Origin: Williamsia sterculiae
GTDB lineage: Bacteria > Actinomycetota > Actinomycetes > Mycobacteriales > Mycobacteriaceae
Direction of reading: 5' to 3'
Length of the DNA: 64,000 nucleotides
NCBI RefSeq assembly: GCF_900156495.1
Contig: NZ_FTNT01000004.1
Coordinates: 62,001 to 126,000, forward strand
Made by a program: the position numbers and the translations under genes. This document shows, one piece after another, positions 17,967-26,250 of this stretch. Each line of letters starts with the position of its first letter. The first letter of the stretch is position 1. The notes under the pieces are model-generated. The model was not told where the DNA came from. It saw only the letters and a program-made list of their open reading frames with translations, and did not search any database.

Positions 17967-19139
17967 ATGCACCTCGAACTCACCGAAGACGAGCAGCAGT
18001 TCCGCGACGAGTTGCGGACGTTCTTCACCACGAAGATTCCCAAGGAGGTGCGGGAACGCACCGCCGCCGGTGCGCCGAACATGCCCGACGACGCCATCAC
18101 CGCCCTGCGCATCCTCGACGAGGAGGGGCTGGCCGTACCCAACTGGCCGGTCGAGTGGGGCGGCAAGGACTGGACGCCGGTGCAGCGGCACATCTACCAC
18201 GACCAGCTGATCCTGGCCTCCGTACCCGACCCGTTGGCGTTCAACGTCAGCATGGTCGGCCCGGTGATCGCCGCCTTCGGCTCGGAGGAACTCAAGCAGC
18301 GGTTCCTGCCCAAGACCGCCAACCTCGACATCTGGTGGTGCCAGGGATTCTCCGAACCCGAGGCCGGCTCGGATCTGGCGTCCCTGAAGACCAAGGCCGT
18401 GCGCGACGGTGACCACTACGTGGTCAACGGGCAGAAGACCTGGACCACGCTGGCCCAGCACGCCGATTGGATCTTCTGCCTGGTGCGCACCGATCCCGCC
18501 GCCCCGAAGAAGCAGGCGGGCATCAGCTTCCTGCTCATCGACATGAACAGCGAGGGCGTCGAACGTCGTCCGATCCAGTTGATCGACGGAAGCTACGAGG
18601 TCAACGAGGTCTGGTTCAACGACGTCCGGGTTCCGGTGGAGAACCTCGTCGGTGAGGAGAACGCGGGCTGGAGTTACGCGAAATTCCTGCTCGGTAACGA
18701 GCGCACCGGTGTGGCCCGGGTGGGCCTGATCAAGAACCGCGTCGCGCAGGCCAAGGAACGCGCCGCGTCCATCCCCACGCCGGACGGAACCCTGCTCGAC
18801 GACCCGCTTTTCGCCGCGCGTATCGCCGAGCTGGAGAACGAGGTGCTTGCCCTGGAACTGACCACCCTGCGGGTGGTGAGCGCCTCGGACAACGGCAAGC
18901 CCAACCCGGTGTCGTCGCTGATCAAACTGCGGGGCACCGAACTGCAGCAGTCCGCGACGGAACTGCTCGCGGACGTGGCCGGGGTGGATTCGCTACCGAA
19001 CGACGCATCCGACATCGGGTCTCCGGACTGGGCCCAGCGCGCCACCCCCATCTACCTCAACACCCGCAAGACGACGATCTACGGCGGTTCGTCGGAGGTG
19101 CAGCGCACCATCATCTCCTCCACCATCCTCGGCCTGTAG
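17967..19139 (+). CDS. Acyl-CoA dehydrogenase, large-subunit type
   Basis: This 390-residue flavoenzyme matches the large subunit of pimeloyl-CoA-dehydrogenase-like alpha/beta acyl-CoA dehydrogenases: WGGKDWTPVQRHIYHDQL, WWCQGFSEPEAGSDLASLKTKA (FAD contact), VNGQKTWTTLAQHADWIF and the C-terminal YGGSSEVQRTIIS. The position that carries catalytic Glu in MCAD-type enzymes (YEGTxxI) is Gly here, as in one class of heteromeric dehydrogenases. ATG 17967 is chosen to fit the family start (MHLELTEDEQQFRDELR). The next gene is the partner subunit, 55 bases downstream. Confidence 0.92.
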   Translation: MHLELTEDEQQFRDELRTFFTTKIPKEVRERTAAGAPNMPDDAITALRILDEEGLAVPNWPVEWGGKDWTPVQRHIYHDQLILASVPDPLAFNVSMVGPVIAAFGSEELKQRFLPKTANLDIWWCQGFSEPEAGSDLASLKTKAVRDGDHYVVNGQKTWTTLAQHADWIFCLVRTDPAAPKKQAGISFLLIDMNSEGVERRPIQLIDGSYEVNEVWFNDVRVPVENLVGEENAGWSYAKFLLGNERTGVARVGLIKNRVAQAKERAASIPTPDGTLLDDPLFAARIAELENEVLALELTTLRVVSASDNGKPNPVSSLIKLRGTELQQSATELLADVAGVDSLPNDASDIGSPDWAQRATPIYLNTRKTTIYGGSSEVQRTIISSTILGL

Positions 19140-19194
19140 CCGCCGGCCGCCCCCTCTTGCCGCCACCCCTCACACCGGGAGACGAACACCTCAT

Positions 19195-20319
19195 ATGGAC
19201 TTCGAACTGAACGACGAACAGACGATGCTGCGCGACACCGTGCGCGACGTACTGGGCAACACCTACGACGTGGAGACGCTGCGCGCGCAGACCGCCACCG
19301 ACCTGGGGTGGAGCACCGACCTGTGGAAGCAGCTGGCCGAGATCGGCATCCTCGGCCTGCCGTTCGCCGAGGCCGACGGTGGCATGGACGCCGGCCCGGT
19401 GGAGGTCGCCGCGGTGCTGGGTGAGATCGGGCGCAGCCTGGCGCCCGAGCCGGTGCTCGACTGCGCCTTTCTGCCCGGGGTGCTGATCGCCAGGACCGCC
19501 GACGACGATCAGCGACGCGACCTGCTCACCGACGTGGCCGCCGGCGACCTGTTGCTGGCCTGGGCGCACGTCGAACCGGGCGACCGGTGGCCGGTGGCGC
19601 AGGTGTCGACCACGGCGACCGAACGCGACGGCGGCTGGGTGCTCAGCGGTACCAAGAATCCGGTGCTGCACGGCGATTGCGCGAACAAGATCGTGGTCAG
19701 CGCCCGCGCCGGCGACGAGATCGGGTTGTTCCTGGCCGACGCCGACGCCGACGGGGTGACCCGCACCGCGTACCGCACCCACGACCTGCGCCGCGGTGCG
19801 CAGCTGACGTTCGACGACGCACCCGCCCACCGGCTGGGTTCCGGAGACGCCGCCGAGGCCATCGCCTACGCCGAGGCGTTCGCGCAGATGGCGTTGTGTG
19901 CCGAGGCGGTGGGTGCGATGGAGAAGGCGCTCTATCTGACCACCGACTACCTCAAGCAGCGCAAGCAGTTCGGGGTGCCGCTGGCCAAGTTCCAGACGCT
20001 GACCCAGCGAGCCGCGGACATGTACGTCAAGCTCGAGCTCGCCCGCAGTCTCAGCCTGTACGCCACCGCCACCCTCGCGGAGGGCCGGGTCGACCCGACC
20101 GTCTCGTCGCGGGCCAAACTGCAGATCGGTCGCTCGGCCACCAGCATCGGCCAGGAGGCCATCCAGATGCACGGTGGTATCGGGATGACCGTCGAGTACC
20201 CGGTGGGCCACTACACCAGCCGTTTGACGGCCATCGGTCACACGTTGGGCGGCGCCGAGGAACACCTGCGGCAACTGTCGCGGTCGATCGCCGACTGGGA
20301 CATGCTCACCGTGATCTGA
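19195..20319 (+). CDS. Acyl-CoA dehydrogenase, small-subunit type
   Basis: The 374-residue acyl-CoA dehydrogenase family protein is shorter and more divergent than its upstream neighbour, with MDFELNDEQTMLRDTVRDVL at the start and QEAIQMHGGIGMTVEYPVGHYTSRL in the C-terminal domain. It fits the small subunit of an alpha2beta2 enzyme like pimeloyl-CoA dehydrogenase or the mycobacterial FadE28/FadE29 steroid pair. The two subunits probably share active sites. The substrate is not defined by context: no thiolase, hydratase or ligase is nearby. Confidence 0.9.
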   Translation: MDFELNDEQTMLRDTVRDVLGNTYDVETLRAQTATDLGWSTDLWKQLAEIGILGLPFAEADGGMDAGPVEVAAVLGEIGRSLAPEPVLDCAFLPGVLIARTADDDQRRDLLTDVAAGDLLLAWAHVEPGDRWPVAQVSTTATERDGGWVLSGTKNPVLHGDCANKIVVSARAGDEIGLFLADADADGVTRTAYRTHDLRRGAQLTFDDAPAHRLGSGDAAEAIAYAEAFAQMALCAEAVGAMEKALYLTTDYLKQRKQFGVPLAKFQTLTQRAADMYVKLELARSLSLYATATLAEGRVDPTVSSRAKLQIGRSATSIGQEAIQMHGGIGMTVEYPVGHYTSRLTAIGHTLGGAEEHLRQLSRSIADWDMLTVI

Positions 20320-20325
20320 CCTGCG

Positions 20326-21258
20326 GTGAGTCAACTCAGCGTCGACGGTGGACAGACCGGGTCGCGACTGCGGCTACGTCGCGACGACGGGTCGCACAGC
20401 GACCACGACGCCCGCCCGATACTCACCGATCGGCCGGTGCTGCCGCAGGTGGTGGCTCTCGCCGAGGAGCTGCTGACGTCGACCGGGGACACCGTCGAGT
20501 GCATCGCGGTGGGGTTGTCGGGGCTCACCGCCGACGCCCAGCGGCCCGATGCGCTGCTCGACGCCGCGACCCACCTGGGGGTGCGGCGGGTGGCGCTCGC
20601 CCACGACTCGGTGACCGCTTTTCTGGCCGCCAACCGCGATCATCACGGGGTGGTGGTGGCGGCAGGCACCGGCGTGGTGACGCTGGCCGTCGCGACCGGT
20701 GTGGCCCGCGTGGACGGCTGGGGGTACCTCTTCGGTGACGCGGGCAGCGCGTTCTGGATCGGCCGCGCCGGGGTGGATGCGGCGTTGCGCGCCCACGACG
20801 GGCGGGGTGAGTCGACGGTGCTGAGGGACGCCGCGGCCGAGCGGTTCGGCGAGATGTCGGAGCTGTACATGCGGGTGCAGGCCGACCCTGGTCGGGTGTC
20901 GGCGGTGGCCGGTTTCGCCCGCACCGTGGCGGAGGTCGCCGACGGCGGAGACGCGGTGGCCGAGCGCATCATCGACGATGCCGCCGCCGCGCTGACCGAG
21001 TCCGTGGTCGCAGGTTCTCGACGCGCCGGATGGTCAACAGGCCACGAACTGCGCGTCAGCTGGGTCGGGAAGGTTCTCGGCTCCAACCGCCGACTCCGCT
21101 CCCGATTCGTCGAGCTGGTGATCGCGGCACTGCCGGAGGCCGCTGTCGAACCGCCGATCGGGAAGACCCTCGATGGTGTGGAGTTGCTCAGCGAGGTGGA
21201 CCCGCGGAGTCCGCTGCGCCGGCTCATCGCGCAAGCCGGGGCCGACAGTGCCGGCTGA
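20326..21258 (+). CDS. BadF/BadG/BcrA/BcrD-type ATPase (sugar kinase-like)
   Basis: This 310-residue ASKHA-fold protein has phosphate loop 1 SVDGGQTGSRLR at the N-terminus and phosphate loop 2 VVAAGTGVVTLA near residue 105, followed by GWGYLFGDAGSAFWIGR. The family includes N-acetylglucosamine kinases and activators of CoA-thioester dehydratases and reductases. No Cys cluster for an iron-sulfur centre is present, so a kinase of the GlcNAc-kinase group is more likely than an activase. The GTG start lies 6 bases after the acyl-CoA dehydrogenase stop, so it is co-transcribed. Confidence 0.8.
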   Translation: MSQLSVDGGQTGSRLRLRRDDGSHSDHDARPILTDRPVLPQVVALAEELLTSTGDTVECIAVGLSGLTADAQRPDALLDAATHLGVRRVALAHDSVTAFLAANRDHHGVVVAAGTGVVTLAVATGVARVDGWGYLFGDAGSAFWIGRAGVDAALRAHDGRGESTVLRDAAAERFGEMSELYMRVQADPGRVSAVAGFARTVAEVADGGDAVAERIIDDAAAALTESVVAGSRRAGWSTGHELRVSWVGKVLGSNRRLRSRFVELVIAALPEAAVEPPIGKTLDGVELLSEVDPRSPLRRLIAQAGADSAG

Positions 21259-21283
21259 GCGAGTTCACGCCATCTGAGCGGGT

Positions 21284-21901
21284 TCACCCGACCACGAACA
21301 CCGCGCGGATTCCCTCGATCCAGATGCGAACCAACAGGTCGAAGTCCTCGTCGCCGCCGACGGCGTATCCCTGAGCCGCGCGCATCGACAGACCCTCGGC
21401 GAGCAATGGAAAGCGTCCACGAAGCGCGGTCACGGTGGCCTCGTCGAGGGTGGGGACCGCGGACTCCTCGGCGATGCGGCCGAGCACGAACGCATTGAAC
21501 CCCCCGGCCAACCGGGTGGCAGCACCGAGATCGATCGACAGTTGGTCGTGCAGCACCGCGACGGTGCGTTCGATGAAGACACCGAGGTTCACGGCCCGGT
21601 CGAGCCCGGCACCGACGGCGATCGCCGGGCCGCCGCGGTGTGCACGTAACGCCGCGCGCATCGCACGTGCGGCTCCCATCAGCCACGCATCCCACCCGTA
21701 CACGGGCGCGCTGTTCCAGATGGGGACCGCGGGCCGCACGATGACGTCGACCATCTCGTCGAGTAGTGCGCGCTTGCCGGGTATGTGCCAGTACAGGGCG
21801 GGAGCGCGAACCCCCAGCCGGTCGGCCAGGCGCCGCAACGACAACCCGTCGATCCCTTCGGCCTCGGCCATCTCCAGTGCGGTGCCGACGATCGTCGTCA
21901 T
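21284..21901 (-). CDS. TetR family regulator (TetR-class C-terminal domain)
   Basis: The protein is about 205 residues with helix-turn-helix GLSLRRLADRLGVRAPALYWHIPGKRALLDEM, the YWH variant typical of the tetracycline-repressor subclass, and a TetR_C domain. ATG 21901 is preferred because AGGTGG precedes it; GTG 21913 is possible. It is divergent from a FAD monooxygenase gene, and two TTAACGCGTTAA-type palindromes lie between. This arrangement parallels tetR opposite a flavin monooxygenase or efflux gene. Confidence 0.9.
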   Translation of the reverse strand: MTTIVGTALEMAEAEGIDGLSLRRLADRLGVRAPALYWHIPGKRALLDEMVDVIVRPAVPIWNSAPVYGWDAWLMGAARAMRAALRAHRGGPAIAVGAGLDRAVNLGVFIERTVAVLHDQLSIDLGAATRLAGGFNAFVLGRIAEESAVPTLDEATVTALRGRFPLLAEGLSMRAAQGYAVGGDEDFDLLVRIWIEGIRAVFVVG

Positions 21902-21936
21902 GGTGAGTGCCACCTGTGCAGCCTATCCTGCGTCAC

Positions 21937-21948
21937 TTAACGCGTTAA
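21937..21948. promoter_or_regulatory. TTAACGCGTTAA palindrome, TetR operator 1
   Basis: Perfect 12-bp palindrome in the divergent TetR/FAD-monooxygenase promoter. The next copy starts 25 bases further on. Confidence 0.75.
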
Positions 21949-21961
21949 TCTAGAATGTGAT

Positions 21962-21973
21962 TGAACGCGTTAA
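21962..21973. promoter_or_regulatory. TTAACGCGTTAA-like palindrome, TetR operator 2
   Basis: TGAACGCGTTAA repeats operator 1 with one mismatch pair and lies 13 bases upstream of the monooxygenase ATG, overlapping the ribosome-binding region. Confidence 0.7.
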
Positions 21974-21985
21974 GGAGGAGGTTCG

Positions 21986-23467
21986 ATGAACAGTGCCGTG
22001 ATCGTTGTCGGTGCCGGACCGGTCGGTCTGATGCTCGCCTGCGAACTGCGACTGCAGGGAGTGACCGTCGAGGTGATCGAGCGGCTCGACGCTCCGGTGA
22101 CACATTCGAAGGCCTTCGGACTGAACGCCCGCACGATGGAGTGCCTGGCGTTACGCGGACTGCTCGAACCCATGCGAGAACGCGCGCGCCACGCCCGAGT
22201 CGAACAGTTCGGCGGTGCTCCGGCGCCCAGCAGTCAGCTCACCCTGGCGCACTTCGCAGGTGTGCGCACGGTACGGATCGACGACGTCGACGCAGCGTTC
22301 GGCGGCATGCTCGGGATCCAGCAGTCCGATGTAGAGGCGGTGCTGACGGAGCGGGCGGTCGAATCGGGGGTGCGGATCACCCGGGGAGTCGACCTCGTGG
22401 ACATCGAGCAGGACGCCGCGGAAGTGCGCATCCGAACCCGTACCGACGGCGACCGCCACCTGACCATGACCGCCGACGTCGTCGTCGGCTGCGACGGCGG
22501 TCGCAGTGCCGTGCGCACCCTCACCGGCTTCCCGACGACCAGCACCCCGCCCACCATGACCGGGCGCTTGGCCGTCGCGCGGGTTCCGGATCTGCTGATG
22601 GATCCCGGGGCCGGATGGCACCGCACCGGCACGGGGGTCATCCAGGTGTTGCCGGGTCGGGTGATCGTCGCCGAATTCACCGGAGCGCCGGAGAATCGGC
22701 ATGCCGTCGTCACAGCCGACGAGGTGCGCGAGGCCGCGGAACGCGTCGTCGGCCGGCGCGTCGCGTGGCCGACCGAGACCGGGTGGTGCACCGGCTTCAC
22801 CGACCACACCCTGATCGCCGACGACTATCGACACGGTCGCGTCCTTCTGGCCGGCGACGCCGCGCACGTGCATTCTCCGTTCGGCGGGCAGGGATTGAAT
22901 CTCGGCGTCCAGGACGCGGTCAATCTCGGTTGGAAGTTGGCGGCGTGGCTGCACGACCCGACTGCGGAGACGCTGCTGGACGGCTACACCACCGAGCGCC
23001 GAGCGGTGGCTGCGCGCGTCCTGCACAACACTCGCGCCCAGGTCGCGCTGATGAACCCGGACAACCGCGTCACCCCGTTACGCGAACTGTTCACCGAGAT
23101 GATGGACATCCGGGACGTCAATCAGCGGCTGGCCGCAGTACTGAGCTCCACCGATGTACGCATACCCGGATCCGACCCCGCATCGTGGGTCGGCGGGTTC
23201 ATGCCCAACATCCCGATCACGACCGCCGACGGGACCGGCGGGTGTGCTCTGGACTTCTTCGACGACGGCCGATGGGTGCTGTTCGACCTCGGCGACGACG
23301 GTGAGCCGCACCCCACCGCACGGCACGTCGTATCGGGTACACCCCGCCCGGGGTACACCGGTCCCGCACGCATCCTCGTCCGGCCCGACGGGTACGTCGC
23401 CTGGACCTCCTCCGCCGACGAGAGGGGACCCGACGAACCGGCCAATGACCGTTGTCACATACAGTGA
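21986..23467 (+). CDS. FAD-dependent aromatic monooxygenase (PheA/TfdB, Rox-like)
   Basis: This 493-residue class A flavoprotein monooxygenase has GxGxxG in VVGAGPVGLMLACELR at the N-terminus, the DG motif VVGCDGGRSAVR, and the GD motif LLAGDAAHVHSPFGGQGLNLGVQDAVNLGWKLAAW. A C-terminal thioredoxin-like region follows. GGAGGAGG precedes ATG 21986. The closest groups are polyketide and aromatic hydroxylases and rifampicin or tetracycline monooxygenases. Control by a TetR-class repressor fits detoxification of an aromatic xenobiotic, but resistance is inference only. Confidence 0.9.
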   Translation: MNSAVIVVGAGPVGLMLACELRLQGVTVEVIERLDAPVTHSKAFGLNARTMECLALRGLLEPMRERARHARVEQFGGAPAPSSQLTLAHFAGVRTVRIDDVDAAFGGMLGIQQSDVEAVLTERAVESGVRITRGVDLVDIEQDAAEVRIRTRTDGDRHLTMTADVVVGCDGGRSAVRTLTGFPTTSTPPTMTGRLAVARVPDLLMDPGAGWHRTGTGVIQVLPGRVIVAEFTGAPENRHAVVTADEVREAAERVVGRRVAWPTETGWCTGFTDHTLIADDYRHGRVLLAGDAAHVHSPFGGQGLNLGVQDAVNLGWKLAAWLHDPTAETLLDGYTTERRAVAARVLHNTRAQVALMNPDNRVTPLRELFTEMMDIRDVNQRLAAVLSSTDVRIPGSDPASWVGGFMPNIPITTADGTGGCALDFFDDGRWVLFDLGDDGEPHPTARHVVSGTPRPGYTGPARILVRPDGYVAWTSSADERGPDEPANDRCHIQ

Positions 23468-23523
23468 CATGACTCACTCATGACATGACCCACCTGTCCC
23501 ACTATTTCTTCGGAGGATCACTG

Positions 23524-23985
23524 ATGGCCACGCCGCTCATCGAGGACTCGATCGACATCGCCGCCGACCCCGAGGCGGTGTGGTCGGTGGTGTCCGACCT
23601 CAAGCGCATGAGCGAGTGGAGCCCGCAGTGCGTCCGGCAGATCGTCCTCGGTGGAGACGTGCGGCTGGGCACCAGGACCATCAACGTCAACCGGCGCGGA
23701 CCGATGTTCTGGCCGACCACCGCCAAGGTCGTCGCCTTCGAACCGGCTCGTCAGATCGCGTTCCGGGTCACCGAGAACCACACGGTGTGGAGTTTCGCCA
23801 TCACCCCCACCGATACCGGGGTGACGCTCACCGAGAAGCGCGAGGCCAAGGACGGCAAGACCACCGCGGTATCGCGCATCGGTATCGACAAGCTGCTCGG
23901 TGGCGAGGAGACCTTCGAGAGCGAACTGCGCGAGGGCATCCGCGAGACGCTGGGCAAGATCAAGCGGGCGTCCGAGCAGGCCTGA
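23524..23985 (+). CDS. SRPBCC family protein (polyketide cyclase/START-like)
   Basis: This 153-residue START/Bet v1-fold protein is of the polyketide-cyclase 2 type: IEDSIDIAADPEAVWSVVSDLKRMSEWSP at the start, then FWPTTAKVVAFEPARQIAFRV. GGAGGA precedes ATG 23524, so the upstream in-frame extension is not used. It sits 56 bases after the FAD monooxygenase and probably shares its transcript, binding a hydrophobic ligand. Its TGA abuts the convergent HAD gene with no gap. Confidence 0.88.
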   Translation: MATPLIEDSIDIAADPEAVWSVVSDLKRMSEWSPQCVRQIVLGGDVRLGTRTINVNRRGPMFWPTTAKVVAFEPARQIAFRVTENHTVWSFAITPTDTGVTLTEKREAKDGKTTAVSRIGIDKLLGGEETFESELREGIRETLGKIKRASEQA

Positions 23986-24807
23986 TCACGGCTCGACCGA
24001 CAACTTCTGGACCAGCGCGGGCAGGTCGGCGATGGAGCCGATCACGTGATCGGGCACCGGACCGAACTCGTCACGCTGCAACCGCACCAGGGCCTCCTGC
24101 CGGAACTTGCCGGTGCGGACCAGCGCGCCGACCAGCGCCGACGCCTGCGCGCCCAGGATGTCGTTGTGCATGTCGTCGCCGACCATGAGCACCGACGTCG
24201 GTTCCAGCTTCATCATCTCCACCGCGGCGCGGAAGCCCAGCGGCGACGGCTTGCCGATGGCCCGGATCTTCTTCCCCGACGCCTTCTCCAGCCCCTCGAG
24301 GTAGACGCCGGTATCGATCATCAGACCGTGGTCGGTGGACCAGATCGTCGACCGGTGCATGGCGATCACCGGCACCCCCGATAGCAAGAAGTCGAGGACC
24401 CGCGACAGCAGTTGGTGGGTGAAGACGTCGCCCGCGCCGCCGAGCACCACCACCTCCGGGTCGCGATCGGTCGGCGGACCGTCGGCACCGCCGACCAGGT
24501 TCACCCCGTCCATGTCGGAGGTGATGTCACCCTGATTGAGCACCCAGACCCGTTTGCCGGGGTAGTTGGCCTGCAGGTACTCGGCGGTGAGCTTGGCGGC
24601 GGTGAGGATCTCCGCGGCCCGCACGCCGAATCCGTTGCGGTTGAGCAGTTCGGCGATCTGTGCCCGTGACTTGGACGTGGTGTTGGTCAGGAACATCCGC
24701 GGCATCCCACGGTCGGCCAATGTGGTGATGGCCTCGACGGCCCCGGGCAGCGGCTCCCACGAGGTCACCATCACCCCGTCGATGTCGAGCAACAACCCTT
24801 CGATCAT
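23986..24807 (-). CDS. HAD-IIA family hydrolase (NagD-like phosphatase)
   Basis: This 273-residue haloacid dehalogenase-like phosphatase has motif I LLLDIDGVM, motif II FLTNTTSKS, motif III Lys in GKPSPLGF, and motif IV MVGDDMHNDILGA. The C2-type cap between motifs II and III marks subclass IIA, which includes NagD, 4-nitrophenylphosphatase-like and phospholysine-type enzymes. ATG 24807 is chosen over a TTG six bases upstream. The gene is alone on its strand and divergent from an M20 peptidase. The substrate is unknown. Confidence 0.92.
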   Translation of the reverse strand: MIEGLLLDIDGVMVTSWEPLPGAVEAITTLADRGMPRMFLTNTTSKSRAQIAELLNRNGFGVRAAEILTAAKLTAEYLQANYPGKRVWVLNQGDITSDMDGVNLVGGADGPPTDRDPEVVVLGGAGDVFTHQLLSRVLDFLLSGVPVIAMHRSTIWSTDHGLMIDTGVYLEGLEKASGKKIRAIGKPSPLGFRAAVEMMKLEPTSVLMVGDDMHNDILGAQASALVGALVRTGKFRQEALVRLQRDEFGPVPDHVIGSIADLPALVQKLSVEP

Positions 24808-24870
24808 GGGCAAAATCTATCGCTCACCGACGTGCGTTGCAGTTTCTGCTGCTCTGGCATGCTTGTCCCC

Positions 24871-26250
24871 ATGCCCGACTCCACCCCCGACACCGGTGTG
24901 ACCGACACGCAGACGCTGCGGGACCGGGTGCGGACGCTGATGACGCAGGCACAGGACGACCTCGGCACGATGGTCGCCTTCCGTACCGTGTTCGGCGTTC
25001 CCGAGCTGGCCGACGACTGCCGTCGCAGCGCCGACTGGGTCGCCACGGCGTTCACCGACGCCGGGGTGCCCAGCGAGGTGCTGGACACCGCCGACGGGAG
25101 TTTCGCGGTGTTCGGTCGTCGGGAGGCGCCCGCAGGCGACAGCCCGGTGCCGACGGTGTTGCTGTACAGCCACCACGACGTGCAGCCGGCCGGACCGGAC
25201 GCCGACTGGCACTCTCCCGCCTTCGAACTGACCGAGCGCGACGGACGCTGGTACGGCCGCGGTGCCGCCGACTGCAAGGGCAACGTGGTCGCACACCTGA
25301 CCGCACTCCGCGCCCTCGGAGACGACATCCCCTGCACCGTGAAGGTCGTCGTCGAGGGATCCGAGGAGGCCGGGGGCGAGGGTCTCGAACACTTGGTGCG
25401 GGATCGGCCGGAACTCTTCGCCGCGGACGTCATCGTCATCGCCGACGCCGGAAACGTGGAGGTGGGCACACCCACGCTGACCACCAACCTACGAGGAGTG
25501 GCCAATCTCGATGTCACGGTGGAGACGCTCGGTACCGAGGTGCATTCCGGCCAGTTCGGCGGGGCCGCGCCCGACGCCCTCGCCGCGCTCGTCGCCGGGT
25601 TGGCCAGCCTGCGTGATGAGCAGGGCAACACCACCATCGACGGTCTGCGCACCGACCAGGTGTGGACCGGCGCCCCCTACTCCTCCGACCGGTTCCGCGG
25701 TGACGCCGGCGTTCTCGACGGAGTGGACCTGCTGGGGTCGGGTACTCCCGCCGACATGACGTGGGCGCGCCCGTCGGTGACCGTGATCGGCCTCGACGCG
25801 CCACCCACCGACGACTGTGCGGCGGCCATCCGACCGCGGGCGTCGGCGGTGTTGAACCTGCGGGTGCCCGCGGGGGTGGATGCCGAGGAGGCCCGCGACC
25901 TGCTCGCCGACCATCTGCGTGCGCACATCCCGTGGCGGGCCCGGGTGACCTTCGGGACCGAGATGACCGGCCAACCGTTCGCCGCCCGCCTCGACGGGCC
26001 CTTCTACCAGGTGCTGAGCAGTGCGCTCGCCCGTGCCTACGACGCCGCGGTGGTGCACAGCGGCCAGGGTGGGTCGATCCCGCTGGCCGGGGTGTTGATG
26101 GACATCGCCCCCGCAGCCGAGATCGCCCTGCTGGGTGTGGAGGAGCCGAGCTGCCGGATCCACGCCCCCGACGAGAGCGTCGACCCGGGTGAGATCGAGC
26201 GCACCGCGCTCGCGGAGGCGATCTTCATCGACTCGCTGCGCGCCCGATGA
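24871..26250 (+). CDS. M20/M25/M40 family dipeptidase
   Basis: This 459-residue dinuclear zinc peptidase has the metal-binding HHDVQP (residues about 97-102), bridging Asp in GRGAADCKGN, the Glu pair in EGSEEAGGEG, and a lid domain with EVHSGQFGG. It lacks a signal peptide, so it is cytosolic. ATG 24871 is chosen; ATG 24859 is equally reachable. The sequence fits the carnosinase-like dipeptidase branch. Its stop overlaps the moeA start (ATGATG), so the two are co-translated despite unrelated roles. Confidence 0.9.
   Translation: MPDSTPDTGVTDTQTLRDRVRTLMTQAQDDLGTMVAFRTVFGVPELADDCRRSADWVATAFTDAGVPSEVLDTADGSFAVFGRREAPAGDSPVPTVLLYSHHDVQPAGPDADWHSPAFELTERDGRWYGRGAADCKGNVVAHLTALRALGDDIPCTVKVVVEGSEEAGGEGLEHLVRDRPELFAADVIVIADAGNVEVGTPTLTTNLRGVANLDVTVETLGTEVHSGQFGGAAPDALAALVAGLASLRDEQGNTTIDGLRTDQVWTGAPYSSDRFRGDAGVLDGVDLLGSGTPADMTWARPSVTVIGLDAPPTDDCAAAIRPRASAVLNLRVPAGVDAEEARDLLADHLRAHIPWRARVTFGTEMTGQPFAARLDGPFYQVLSSALARAYDAAVVHSGQGGSIPLAGVLMDIAPAAEIALLGVEEPSCRIHAPDESVDPGEIERTALAEAIFIDSLRAR

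Noticed and set aside
21961-23304. 447-residue frame overlapping the FAD monooxygenase in another frame
   Set aside because: It is Arg-rich and crosses the operator region; the monooxygenase frame carries all flavin motifs.
24832-24870. N-terminal extension of the M20 peptidase (MRCSFCCSGMLVP) as a lipoprotein signal
   Set aside because: It is short, Cys-rich and lacks a hydrophobic core and lipobox; it is better read as untranslated leader.
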